From positions 124,001 through 188,000 of the forward strand of contig NZ_LZSO01000012.1 in NCBI RefSeq assembly GCF_001665785.1: a stretch of 64,000 nucleotides of DNA, given 5' to 3'. Origin of the DNA: Mycolicibacterium peregrinum (GTDB taxonomy: Bacteria > Actinomycetota > Actinomycetes > Mycobacteriales > Mycobacteriaceae). The position numbers and the translations under genes are program-made. The notes below the pieces were generated by a model. The model had not been told where the DNA came from, searched no databases, and worked only from the letters and a program-made list of their open reading frames with translations. Positions 17,449 to 25,247 of this stretch are shown one piece after another (positions within the stretch are counted from its first letter, which is position 1; every line of letters begins with the position of its first letter).

Positions 17449-18264
17449 ATGAGCACAACTGCTGAAGCCCCGATCGCGGAGACCCCGGCGGGCGGCGCGG
17501 TGCCACTGGTCGAACTCAAACACGTCGGCAAGAGCTACGGAAACATCATCGCGCTCAAGGACATCAATTTGCGGGTGGGTGCCGGTGAGGTGACGGGCGT
17601 GCTCGGCGACAACGGCGCGGGCAAGTCCACGTTGATCAAGATCATTGCGGGTCTGCACAAACCCACGGAGGGGGAGTTGCTGATCGACGGCACACCCACG
17701 GTGTTCAACTCGCCGAAAGACTCGCTCAAGGCCGGAATCGCGACTGTGTACCAGGACCTCGCGGTGGTCTCACTGATGCCGGTGTGGCGCAACTTCTTTC
17801 TCGGTAACGAGTTGCGCAAGAAGGGCATCCTGCCGTCGCTGGACATTTCCGCGATGCGCGCGACCACCATTTCCGAGCTACACAAGATGGGCATCGACCT
17901 GCCCGATGTCGACGCGCCGATCGGCTCGCTGTCGGGTGGTCAGCGCCAGTGTGTGGCGATCGCGCGGGCGATCTTCTTCGGTGCCCGCGTGCTGATCCTC
18001 GACGAGCCGACGGCGGCGCTGGGTGTCAAGCAGTCCGGCATGGTGCTGCGCTACATCACGGCCGCCAAGGAACAGGGGTTCGGGGTCATCTTCATCACCC
18101 ACAACCCGCACCACGCACACATGGTCGGTGACCATTTCGTGCTGCTGAACCGCGGGCGGCAGAAGTTGGACTGCACCTACGACGAGATCTCCCTGGAAAC
18201 CCTGACTCAGGAGATGGCCGGCGGCAACGAGCTCGAGGCGCTCAGCCACGAGCTCCGCCGGTAG
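17449..18264 (+). CDS. Sugar ABC transporter ATPase, single-domain
   Basis: A 271-residue ATPase with Walker A GDNGAGKST (53-61), the Q-loop region YQDLAVV, signature LSGGQRQ (161-167), Walker B VLILDEPT (181-188) and the switch histidine of ITHNPHH. CUT2 ATPases such as RbsA usually have two ABC domains in about 500 residues; this has one, so it must act as a dimer, as in FrcA-type systems. It completes the importer with the two genes upstream. A GC-rich hairpin follows the stop. Confidence 0.9.
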   Translation: MSTTAEAPIAETPAGGAVPLVELKHVGKSYGNIIALKDINLRVGAGEVTGVLGDNGAGKSTLIKIIAGLHKPTEGELLIDGTPTVFNSPKDSLKAGIATVYQDLAVVSLMPVWRNFFLGNELRKKGILPSLDISAMRATTISELHKMGIDLPDVDAPIGSLSGGQRQCVAIARAIFFGARVLILDEPTAALGVKQSGMVLRYITAAKEQGFGVIFITHNPHHAHMVGDHFVLLNRGRQKLDCTYDEISLETLTQEMAGGNELEALSHELRR

Positions 18265-18273
18265 TTTCTGCCT

Positions 18274-18309
18274 CAGCGCCCTGTCGGCCACCCGGCCGGC
18301 GGGGCGCTG
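18274..18309. terminator. Bidirectional hairpin between ABC ATPase and the F420-type reductase
   Basis: CAGCGCCC (18274-18281) pairs with GGGCGCTG (18302-18309); inside it CGGCC (18285-18289) pairs with GGCCG (18294-18298). The branched GC-rich stem fills the gap between two convergent genes. Confidence 0.6.
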
Positions 18310-18311
18310 CG

Positions 18312-18821
18312 CTATCTGCGCGTCAGCGCGAACACCCGCATGTCCCGGTCGGTGCGCGTCTGGTAGGCCCGGTACATCGGGTAGGCGAGAAAGCGCTGCA
18401 GGGCCGCGTCGCGCTCGGCGCCGGAGAGCACGGCCGCGACGACCGGGATGTCCTGGCCTGCCATCGATATCGAAGCCTGCGGTTCGACGACGAGATTGCT
18501 CGACCACGACGGATGGTGCTGCTGGCCGAAGTTGCTGCCCATCACCAGTAGGCGGTCGCCCTCGTGGACATAGCTGAGCACGGAGGTGCGTGGCCGGCCG
18601 GACTTTCGACCGGTCGTGGTCAACAGCAGTTCGGGCATCGACAGCGGTCCGAACAACGAGAAGCGACCCTTCGTGCGGTTGACCACCCGCCTGTCGAGTG
18701 GCACGATCGCGCGGATCACCTTGGAGCCGAATGGGGATGCGGCGAACGCGAACACCGGCTTGAACATCGGCGAGACGTCGTCACGTCCCCAGTTGCCGTG
18801 CGGAAAGGATGCCTCGGACAT
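18312..18821 (-). CDS. F420H2-dependent quinone reductase/nitroreductase-family protein (DUF385/DDN type)
   Basis: A 169-residue split-barrel protein of the mycobacterial deazaflavin-dependent nitroreductase family. Characteristic parts are LLLTTTGRKSGRPRTSVLSY, the GSNFGQQHHPSWSSNL segment that lines the F420 site, and the C-terminal YQTRTDRDMRVFALTRR. Members reduce quinones or other hydrophobic compounds with F420H2; the substrate here is unknown. The ATG at 18821 gives the usual N-terminus. It stands alone, convergent with the ABC operon and behind the isomerase gene, separated from it by a 20-bp hairpin. Confidence 0.85.
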   Translation of the reverse strand: MSEASFPHGNWGRDDVSPMFKPVFAFAASPFGSKVIRAIVPLDRRVVNRTKGRFSLFGPLSMPELLLTTTGRKSGRPRTSVLSYVHEGDRLLVMGSNFGQQHHPSWSSNLVVEPQASISMAGQDIPVVAAVLSGAERDAALQRFLAYPMYRAYQTRTDRDMRVFALTRR

Positions 18822-18845
18822 TCCGTCATTGTGCGCAGACAGCCG

Positions 18846-18908
18846 CGCCGAAACTACGCTTTGTGGTGGGATTGGTGCCGAATTCCCGCACAAAGCGTAG
18901 TTTCGGCG
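18846..18908. repeat. Perfect 20-bp inverted repeat with 23-nt loop
   Basis: Bases 18846-18865 and 18889-18908 are perfectly complementary (20 bp); the loop adds GGGA/TCCC pairing at 18868-18871 and 18884-18887. It starts 2 nt beyond the hydroxypyruvate isomerase-like stop codon and ends 24 nt before the next gene. It could terminate the upstream operon, but there is no T tract and the stem is longer than usual, so a dispersed repeat is also possible. Confidence 0.8.
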
Positions 18909-18910
18909 GG

Positions 18911-19687
18911 TCAGGAAAACGCGGCTCGGAAGGCTTCCAGCGCCGCGACGCTGTCACCGGAGGCGTAGGCCTCCATGCCGATGGTCCCGGTGTAGCCGCT
19001 GTCGCGCAACGCCTTTGCTATGGCGGGATAGTAAATCTCACCCGTCCCCGGCTCGCAGCGCCCCGGCACGTCGGCCACCTGGATCTCGCCGATCGCCGAC
19101 CCGGCCCGGCGCACGAGGTCGACGAGGTTTCCCTCACCGATCTGGGCGTGATAGAGGTCGAGCATCATCTTGACGTTGGGGTGGTCGACCGCTTCGATCA
19201 GCGCCAGGGTGTCCTTGGCGCGCGCCAGCGGAACCCCGGGATGGTCGACGATGGTGTTGAGGTTCTCCAGACAGAAGGTGACGCCGGACTCGGCGCCCAG
19301 CTCACCGAGCGCTTCCAGCCCACGCAGCGCCGAGAACCACATGTCGCCGGTGACCCGGTGGCGGGGCCGGGCGGCCTGACCGTCGACCAGCTCGCCCGGA
19401 TGCACGACGAGTCGCGGAACCCCGAGTACCTCGGCGGCTTTGATGGCCTCCTGTGCGGTACGCACCACCTCGCGGGCGCCCGCCGGGTCGTACAGGTCTC
19501 CGTGCAGATAGCCGGTCATCGACGAGAACCGGGCGCCGGTCGCGGCCAGTGCATCGAGGTCTTTGTCGTGGAAGCTCCAGATCTCCACCGAGAAGCCGAG
19601 TTCGGATATGCGCCGGGCCCGCTCGACGATGTCGAGATCGGTGAAGACCATCTCGGCGCACACGGCTAGTTCGAATCTGTCGGTCAT
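18911..19687 (-). CDS. Hydroxypyruvate isomerase-like TIM-barrel protein
   Basis: A 258-residue protein of the Hyi branch of the xylose isomerase-like superfamily, which contains hydroxypyruvate isomerase and related keto-acid or tetrulose isomerases. Diagnostic segments are FCLENLN, MMLDLYHAQIGEGN, IQVADVPGRCEPGTGEIYY and GTIGMEAYASG, holding the metal-binding Glu/Asp/His/Glu residues. AAGGAG lies 7 nt before the ATG at 19687, better than the ATG two codons upstream. It is the last gene of the five-gene module C operon, 20 nt after the dehydrogenase. The reaction in this pathway is not known. Confidence 0.82.
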   Translation of the reverse strand: MTDRFELAVCAEMVFTDLDIVERARRISELGFSVEIWSFHDKDLDALAATGARFSSMTGYLHGDLYDPAGAREVVRTAQEAIKAAEVLGVPRLVVHPGELVDGQAARPRHRVTGDMWFSALRGLEALGELGAESGVTFCLENLNTIVDHPGVPLARAKDTLALIEAVDHPNVKMMLDLYHAQIGEGNLVDLVRRAGSAIGEIQVADVPGRCEPGTGEIYYPAIAKALRDSGYTGTIGMEAYASGDSVAALEAFRAAFS

Positions 19688-19707
19688 TGTCATTCTCCTT
19701 GAGCCGC

Positions 19708-20700
19708 CTACCGAGGCGGTAGTCCCGCGGCCTGGTATGCGGCGTCGACGTAGGCCATGTTGGTCACCGCGTCCGCGAGTCCGAACGGCAGCGCCGCACC
19801 GTTCTGTACATGGTCGGCGAACGCCTCCAGCTGGTACGTATAGCTGGCCCGGGTGCCTAGTCGCTCGACGCGTTCACCGGCGGCCGTCCGCACGGTGATC
19901 CGGTCGTCGTCATTGGGCCGGATGAAATCGTGAACCAGCACCTCGCCCTCGCTGCCGACGATCTTGATGGTGAACGAATACTCGGGCGCCACCATCGAAT
20001 TGGCGGTCAGCCCGGTGGCCCCGCCCGGGAAACCGACCTCGACATCGCACGTCGCATCGACATCGGTCGAGCGTTGTTCGGCACGGGCAGCGACGATGGA
20101 CGGTGCGCCGCGGAGTCCGTCGACATCCAGACGGCCCAACGACCGCAGGACGTGCATGCCGTAGCAACCGAGGTCCATGAGCGCGCCCCCGGCGAGCTCC
20201 AACGACCAACGGGGGTCGTCGTCGTCAGGCTTGGGCATCGCCATCCGCACCTCGACCCGGGTGATTCGACCGATCTCACCGCCGGCGGCCAGTCCGAAGG
20301 CCCGTTGTGTCACGGGGTGGAAGAAGTAATGGAACCCCTCCAGCACCGTGACGCCTGCCTCCTCCGCTGCGTGGGCGACCGTGGCGGCTTCGGATCTGTT
20401 GCGGGCGAACGGCTTCTCGCTGAGCACCGGTTTCCCAGCGGCGATCGCAGCCAGATTCCACGGTCCGTGCAATCCGTTGGCCAGCGGGTTGTAGACGACG
20501 TCGACCTCAGCGTCGTCGATCACCTCGGCGTAGGAATCGACCACCCGTTCGACCCCGAACTTCTGGGCGAAAGCCGCCGCGCGCCGCGGATCACGCGCGG
20601 CGACCGCCACCAGCCGGTGACCCAGTTCCTGCGCGGGCCCCACGATGGCCTTCTCGGCGATCCGGGACGCGCCCAGAATTCCGATGCGCAGTCCGGTCAC
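19708..20700 (-). CDS. Gfo/Idh/MocA-family oxidoreductase (dihydrodiol dehydrogenase/GFOR subtype)
   Basis: A 330-residue NAD(P)-dependent dehydrogenase. The Rossmann motif is GILGASRIAEKA (7-18), EKP is at 95-97, and the second-domain motif is GGALMDLGCYGMHVLR with Tyr180 and His183. The Asp-Leu-x-x-Tyr pattern is that of dihydrodiol and glucose-fructose oxidoreductases rather than of inositol dehydrogenase IolG. It overlaps the IolE-like gene by 4 bp in the module C operon. Oxidation of a cyclitol or sugar derivative is the likely role; the substrate cannot be fixed from sequence. Confidence 0.85.
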   Translation of the reverse strand: MTGLRIGILGASRIAEKAIVGPAQELGHRLVAVAARDPRRAAAFAQKFGVERVVDSYAEVIDDAEVDVVYNPLANGLHGPWNLAAIAAGKPVLSEKPFARNRSEAATVAHAAEEAGVTVLEGFHYFFHPVTQRAFGLAAGGEIGRITRVEVRMAMPKPDDDDPRWSLELAGGALMDLGCYGMHVLRSLGRLDVDGLRGAPSIVAARAEQRSTDVDATCDVEVGFPGGATGLTANSMVAPEYSFTIKIVGSEGEVLVHDFIRPNDDDRITVRTAAGERVERLGTRASYTYQLEAFADHVQNGAALPFGLADAVTNMAYVDAAYQAAGLPPR

Positions 20701-21569
20701 GACGTCACGGAATGCAGGTATGCCACGCTGGCCCGCACGTCGGCGACCGGACCGTCACCGACCGGTGCGCCATCCAGGATCGTGTCCTGCTCCATCACGA
20801 ACCATCCGTCAAAACCGTTGTTCTGCAACACCGAGACGATGCCCGCAATGTCGATATCACCGGTTCCCAAGGGGGTGTACATGCCGGCGCGCACCGCATC
20901 GGTGTAACTGATCTCCCCGGACTGCACCTTGGCGGCCAGCGCGGCGTTCACGTCCTTCAGGTGGGTGTGCTTGATCCGGTGCGGCACCGCCTTGGCCAGT
21001 TCCAGGGGGTCGGTGCCACCGATCAACAGGTGCCCGGTGTCCAGGCACAGCGGGATCGTCGAGCCGGCCAGCACCCGGTCCACATCGTCGCGGGTTTCCA
21101 CCATCGTGCCGACGTGTGGGTGCAGGACTGCCAATAGTCCGGCCTCGGACGCGATTCCGGAGAGCCGGTCCAGGTTGGCCAGCAGTGTCGCCCACTGGTC
21201 GTCGTCGAGTTCGGGCCGCGAATCGTAACCGTCGGATCCGGTGGCCGCCGCCAGCACCACCACACCGGCGCCGGCGGCGCGAAGCGAGGTGAGTGGTCCG
21301 ACGAGATCCTCGGCCGGGTTGTGGTCGGCATCGTGCAACACCACGGGAACGAACCCGCCGACACAGGAAAGCTGATGTGCGGCAAGGACACCGGTGAGTT
21401 CTCTGGTATCAGCGGGCAGGAAGCCGTCCGGACCGAGCTCGGTCGCGGACAGCCCGGCCCCGCGCATCTCGGTCAGCACACGGGCGGGCTCGAGCTGGTA
21501 GCCCCAGCCGGGAACCTCGCACACGCCCCACGAGATCGGCGCCCCAGCGATCTTGATCGTGGCGCTCAT
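20697..21569 (-). CDS. IolE-like inosose dehydratase/isomerase (second copy type)
   Basis: A 290-residue TIM-barrel protein with IolE-like features: N-terminal APISWGVCEVPGWGYQL, ATELGPDGFLP, AVLHPHVGTMVE, LCLDTGHLLIGG, KHTHLKDVN and the terminal FVMEQDTIL. The His/Asp/Glu residues in these segments fit the metal site of 2-keto-myo-inositol dehydratase. It is quite different from the IolE-like protein at 8621-9532. Both ends overlap the neighbouring genes by 4 bp. It probably acts on the keto product of one of the two adjacent dehydrogenases. Confidence 0.8.
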   Translation of the reverse strand: MSATIKIAGAPISWGVCEVPGWGYQLEPARVLTEMRGAGLSATELGPDGFLPADTRELTGVLAAHQLSCVGGFVPVVLHDADHNPAEDLVGPLTSLRAAGAGVVVLAAATGSDGYDSRPELDDDQWATLLANLDRLSGIASEAGLLAVLHPHVGTMVETRDDVDRVLAGSTIPLCLDTGHLLIGGTDPLELAKAVPHRIKHTHLKDVNAALAAKVQSGEISYTDAVRAGMYTPLGTGDIDIAGIVSVLQNNGFDGWFVMEQDTILDGAPVGDGPVADVRASVAYLHSVTS

Positions 21570-22573
21570 GCGTTGCGAACCTCCTCGATGCGCACCGGGG
21601 TGCCCCGGCGCAGGGATTCGGTGGCGGCCTCGGCCAGCCAGGCCACCTCGACGGCGTCGGCCACCGTGGCGCCGGCGACCGGTGCGCCCTTGGCCACCTC
21701 CACGAACCCGGCCAGCTCCGTGCGGAACGCCTCGGTGAAGCGGTCCATGAAGAAGTTGTGGGCGGGCCCGGCCGGGAATGTGTTGGCCGGATCGACATTT
21801 CGCATCGGCACGCCCTGGTCCCAGCCGGCGGCCACACTGTCGTCGAACCCGTGAACCTCGAGGCGGCAGTCGTATCCCCGGGCGTTGTAGCGGGCGTTCG
21901 ACACGACGCCCAGTGCACCGCCGTCGAACCGCACGATCACCGCGGCGGTGTCCACGTCGCCGTATTCGGCGAACAGCGGGTCGCCCTGCACGGTTCCGGT
22001 GGCATACACCTCGACCGCGTTCTGGCCGGTGATCCAGCGGACGATGTCGAAATCGTGTACCGCGCAGTCACGGAAGATTCCGCCGGACCCCTTGATGTAG
22101 TCCAGGGGAGGGGGAGCCGGATCCATTGTGGTGCTGCGCACCGTGTGCAGGATGCCCAGCGAGCCGTCGTCCACCGCGCGCTTGGCCGCGGCGAAGGCGG
22201 CGTCGAAGCGGCGTTGGTACCCGACCTGCACGGGGACACCGGATCGCGCGATGGTCTCGGCCACCCGCGCGCTCTCCACGGCCGTGGAAGCGATCGGCTT
22301 CTCGCAGAAGGTCGGGATGCCGCGCTCGACGGCGGCCAGCGTCAGCTCGGCGTGCGCGGGCGTCGCGGCGGCCACCACCACGCCGTCGATGCCGGACGAC
22401 AGCAGTTCCTCGACGGTGTCGACGGCTTTGGCGCCGTGCTTGGCCGCCACCGCCGCAGCCACGTCGGCGCGCTCGTCGGTGATCACCAGTCCGTCCAAAC
22501 CGTCGAGGGCGGAAAGGGTTTCGGTGTGGAATGCGCCGATGCGGCCCAGTCCGATAACGCCGAGCGTGGTCAT
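21566..22573 (-). CDS. IolG-like inositol 2-dehydrogenase (second copy)
   Basis: A 335-residue Gfo/Idh/MocA dehydrogenase. Rossmann motif VIGLGRIGAFHT near residue 6, EKP at 91-93, and FRDCAVHDFDIVRW with Asp169 and His173 spaced as the catalytic Asp/His of IolG. The ATG at 22573 gives a normal N-terminus; a long upstream extension in the same frame is noise inside the dioxygenase gene. It overlaps the genes on both sides by 4 bp. Inositol isomers such as scyllo- or chiro-inositol, or a demethylated inositol, are possible substrates. This is inferred from family and operon. Confidence 0.87.
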   Translation of the reverse strand: MTTLGVIGLGRIGAFHTETLSALDGLDGLVITDERADVAAAVAAKHGAKAVDTVEELLSSGIDGVVVAAATPAHAELTLAAVERGIPTFCEKPIASTAVESARVAETIARSGVPVQVGYQRRFDAAFAAAKRAVDDGSLGILHTVRSTTMDPAPPPLDYIKGSGGIFRDCAVHDFDIVRWITGQNAVEVYATGTVQGDPLFAEYGDVDTAAVIVRFDGGALGVVSNARYNARGYDCRLEVHGFDDSVAAGWDQGVPMRNVDPANTFPAGPAHNFFMDRFTEAFRTELAGFVEVAKGAPVAGATVADAVEVAWLAEAATESLRRGTPVRIEEVRNA

Positions 22574-23733
22574 GGGATTCTCCGTTCTTGCTGCTGATCG
22601 AGGATGGTGTCGAGTTCTTCGGGGGTCAGATCGCCGGCCAGTGCGGCCAGCACGGTGTCGACCTGGCTGGGCGGAGCCAGACTGCCGATGGGTTGGTCCC
22701 GGTCGAGATTCGTCGGGAACGCGTAGCCCTCGGCGGTGGCGTTGACGGCGTTGGCCAGCTCGCGCTCGGAGCGGCCCGCGGACTTCATCTCCAGCAGGGC
22801 GGGGTACACGGCCCGGACCATGGCGGTGCGATCGAGTGCTTCCATCGCGCGGCCGAACGGCGAGGAGATCTGCAGCAGGTTGGCCATGCGCCGGATGTCG
22901 GTCGAGGTGTTGGTGCCGGCTCCGTGATACAGCGCCGGATTGAAGAAGACCGCATCGCCCTTGCGCAGCGGCACCTGAACCTGGTGGGCGGCGAAGAATT
23001 CGATGAACTCCGGCCGGTAGAACGCGATGTACCCGGCCTCGAAGGTCTGCGAGTACGGCAACAGCATGGTCGGTCCGCTGGCCAGCGGCATGTCGCAATG
23101 CGCAACCGCACCCTGCAGCGTCATCGCCGGCGACAGTCGGTGCAGGTGTGCGGGGTAGTCGGCCAACTGGTCCGGGGTGACGAAACCGAGGTGATAGTCG
23201 CGATGCGGAACTTGCGCGGCGCCACCGGCATTGACGACGTTGACCTGGGAGGTGACCTGGTAGCGCGGGCCCAGCCAGGCCTGCGACACGAGCGCCAGTG
23301 CGTCGTTGGCGTAGTACTCGGCGTACACGCCGGGGGAATGCAGGGCCAGCTTCTGCGCGGCATTCCAGATGCGGTCGTTCGCACCGGCCTTGCCGAAGTG
23401 GTCACCGGCGGCGGCGCCCTCGGCGCGCTGGGCTTCGATCAGTGCGACGAACGCGGCGCCGGCCCGGTCGACGACGTCCTCATCGAAGGCGCCTTCGAAC
23501 ACCACGACGCCGGGGCCGTCGCTCAGCGCGCGGATCAGCTCGGTCTGCAGTTCGCGGCGCTCGGCCCCGGCAACGGTCGCGGCCGAATACACCGGGACGT
23601 TGGACCGGATATCGGCGGCCAGGGGGTATTCGGCGGCGTCGGTGGTGCGTGACTCCAGGGCGCGGAGGTCGTCGAGGGAGCAGTCGGCTTCCTCGATCCA
23701 GGCCCGGTGCCCGGTGCGCATGGTGGCGGTCAT
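22570..23733 (-). CDS. Phytanoyl-CoA dioxygenase-family Fe(II)/2-oxoglutarate oxygenase
   Basis: A 387-residue protein of the PhyH family. The facial iron triad is visible: HRD at 177-179 (VPHRDYHLGF) and His270 in FFNPALYHGAGTN, with Arg281-Arg282 nearby for 2-oxoglutarate. Such enzymes hydroxylate or oxidatively demethylate small molecules using O2 and 2-oxoglutarate. It is the first gene of the module C operon and overlaps the IolG-like gene by 4 bp, so its substrate is probably a cyclitol or sugar, not a CoA ester. Demethylation of O-methyl-inositols is a possible job but is speculation. The ATG at 23733 was chosen; ATG 23721 is also in frame. Confidence 0.82.
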   Translation of the reverse strand: MTATMRTGHRAWIEEADCSLDDLRALESRTTDAAEYPLAADIRSNVPVYSAATVAGAERRELQTELIRALSDGPGVVVFEGAFDEDVVDRAGAAFVALIEAQRAEGAAAGDHFGKAGANDRIWNAAQKLALHSPGVYAEYYANDALALVSQAWLGPRYQVTSQVNVVNAGGAAQVPHRDYHLGFVTPDQLADYPAHLHRLSPAMTLQGAVAHCDMPLASGPTMLLPYSQTFEAGYIAFYRPEFIEFFAAHQVQVPLRKGDAVFFNPALYHGAGTNTSTDIRRMANLLQISSPFGRAMEALDRTAMVRAVYPALLEMKSAGRSERELANAVNATAEGYAFPTNLDRDQPIGSLAPPSQVDTVLAALAGDLTPEELDTILDQQQERRIP

Positions 23734-23779
23734 GGCAGTCAGTCTTGCTGTGTTCTGTGGCACAATCAACGGCAGAAAG

Positions 23780-23798
23780 CCATCAAAAAACCATCAAA
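23780..23798. promoter_or_regulatory. Direct repeat in the module C divergent promoter
   Basis: CCATCAAA occurs at 23780-23787 and again at 23791-23798, 11 bp apart, i.e. one helical turn. It lies between the PhyH-like gene and the LacI-type regulator and may be part of the binding site of that regulator. Confidence 0.4.
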
Positions 23799-23814
23799 CA
23801 CCCGGAGGTCGCCG

Positions 23815-24819
23815 GTGGCGCACCGATACAAGGTTCGTGAGATCGCGCAGCAGTGTGGATTGAGCGAAGCCACGGTGGACCGGGTGCTGAACGACCGTCC
23901 GGGGGTGCGGGAGAACACCCGGGCCGAGGTGCGCCAGGCGATCGCCGATCTCGACAAGCAGCGAGCGCAGTTGCGGCTCAACGGGCGTCGCTATCTGATC
24001 GACGTCGTGATGCAGACCCCTCAGCGGTTCTCCGATGCGTTCCGGGCGGCGGTCGAGGCCGAACTGCCCACGTTCGCTCCGGCCATGCTGCGGGCCCGCT
24101 TCCATCTGTGGGAATCCGGGTCGACGGCGCAGATGGTCGACACCCTGGCCGGTATCCGCGGCAGCCACGGGGTGGTGCTCAAGGCGGCCGACGAACCCGA
24201 GGTGGCCGAGGCCGTCGACCACCTCGTCGCCACCGGCGTTCCGGTGGTGACGTACACAACCGACATCCCCACCAGTGCCCGCAGTGCGTACGTCGGCATC
24301 GACAACCACGGAGCCGGCGCGACGGCGGCCTACCTCATCGAGCAATGGCTCGGGCCGTCCCCATCGGAGGTGCTGATCACCCTGAGCCGCACCGTGTTTC
24401 GCGGTGAGGGTGAACGTGAGGTGGGATTCCGGTCGGGGCTGCGCGGTTCCGGTCGCGCTGTCGTCGAGGTCACCGACAGCGACGGCATCGACGCGACCAA
24501 CGAACGGCTGGTACTCGACGCGCTCGAGCGGCACCCCTCAGTGGAGGCGGTCTACTCACCGGGCGGCGGCAACGTGGCCACGGTGGCAGCGTTCGAGAAG
24601 CTCGGACGAGAGTGCCGGGTCTTCATCGCCCACGATCTCGATGTGGACAACCGCAGGCTGCTACGCGAGGGCCGGATCTCGGTGGTGTTGCACAACGACC
24701 TGCGGGCCGATGCGCGCCTGGCCATGCGGTTGATCCTGCAGCAACACGGCGCACTACCGGGTGAGCCGGTCCGTCCGGTGCCCATCCAGGTGGTCACGCC
24801 GTACAACTTGCCGGCGTGA
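23815..24819 (+). CDS. LacI-type transcriptional regulator of module C
   Basis: A 334-residue regulator with a LacI helix-turn-helix at the N-terminus (VREIAQQCGLSEATVDRVLN, residues 6-25) and a sugar-binding type effector domain (AYVGIDNHGAGATAAYLIEQ and the C-terminal ISVVLHNDLRADARLAM). The GTG at 23815 is preceded by GGAGG 6 nt upstream and places the helix-turn-helix at the usual position; the long upstream extension overlaps the opposite gene and is rejected. It is divergent from the PhyH-iolG-like operon and most likely controls it. Confidence 0.87.
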   Translation: MAHRYKVREIAQQCGLSEATVDRVLNDRPGVRENTRAEVRQAIADLDKQRAQLRLNGRRYLIDVVMQTPQRFSDAFRAAVEAELPTFAPAMLRARFHLWESGSTAQMVDTLAGIRGSHGVVLKAADEPEVAEAVDHLVATGVPVVTYTTDIPTSARSAYVGIDNHGAGATAAYLIEQWLGPSPSEVLITLSRTVFRGEGEREVGFRSGLRGSGRAVVEVTDSDGIDATNERLVLDALERHPSVEAVYSPGGGNVATVAAFEKLGRECRVFIAHDLDVDNRRLLREGRISVVLHNDLRADARLAMRLILQQHGALPGEPVRPVPIQVVTPYNLPA

Positions 24820-24831
24820 GCCCTCAGGCTC
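24818..24831. terminator. Short hairpin at convergent gene ends
   Basis: GAGCC (24818-24822) and GGCTC (24827-24831) form a 5-bp stem with a 4-nt loop that covers the stop region of both the LacI-type gene and the small membrane protein gene. Weak by itself. Confidence 0.3.
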
Positions 24832-25078
24832 AGCCGGGCTCAGCAGTCGGCGCGGGTTGGGCCTTGACCGGAGGGGTGGCGGCAGGTGTCTCGGGTGCGG
24901 ATGGCGCTACGGACTGGGTGACGGTCTCGCCGAAGTGCATGGTCGGTTCGGCTGCGGGCACGGACATTTCGGGTGCAGTGCCGATCGGGGTCGTCTCGAG
25001 GCCCACCACGGCCATGGCTGCTACTGCTGCAAATCCGGCGGTACAGAGGAGCAGCTTGGTTCTCGAATCCATGCGCAT
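24830..25078 (-). CDS. Small exported or membrane-anchored Pro/Ala/Thr-rich protein
   Basis: An 82-residue protein of unknown function. After MRMDSRTK there is one hydrophobic segment (LLLCTAGFAAVAAMAVVGL, about residues 9-27), which can be a signal peptide or anchor, followed by a low-complexity tail rich in Pro, Ala, Glu and Thr (for example SAPETPAATPPVKAQPAPTA). AAGGG lies 9 nt before the ATG. Small proteins of this build are common and mostly uncharacterised in mycobacteria. It is divergent from the PfkB kinase and convergent with the LacI-type gene. Confidence 0.6.
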   Translation of the reverse strand: MRMDSRTKLLLCTAGFAAVAAMAVVGLETTPIGTAPEMSVPAAEPTMHFGETVTQSVAPSAPETPAATPPVKAQPAPTAEPG

Positions 25079-25247
25079 TTCGCAATACCCTTCATCGTCA
25101 CATCGGTCGCCTATGTTTTTCCAATGCGCATCGGCTGCGCGGCATTCCATATCGACGGGTGCGACCTGGGTCACATTTCGATCTCGGGTCGGGGCCTGGG
25201 GTGGGGCCGGGGAAGGTGGAGCCTGCTCTGAGCGGGAGACTTCACCC

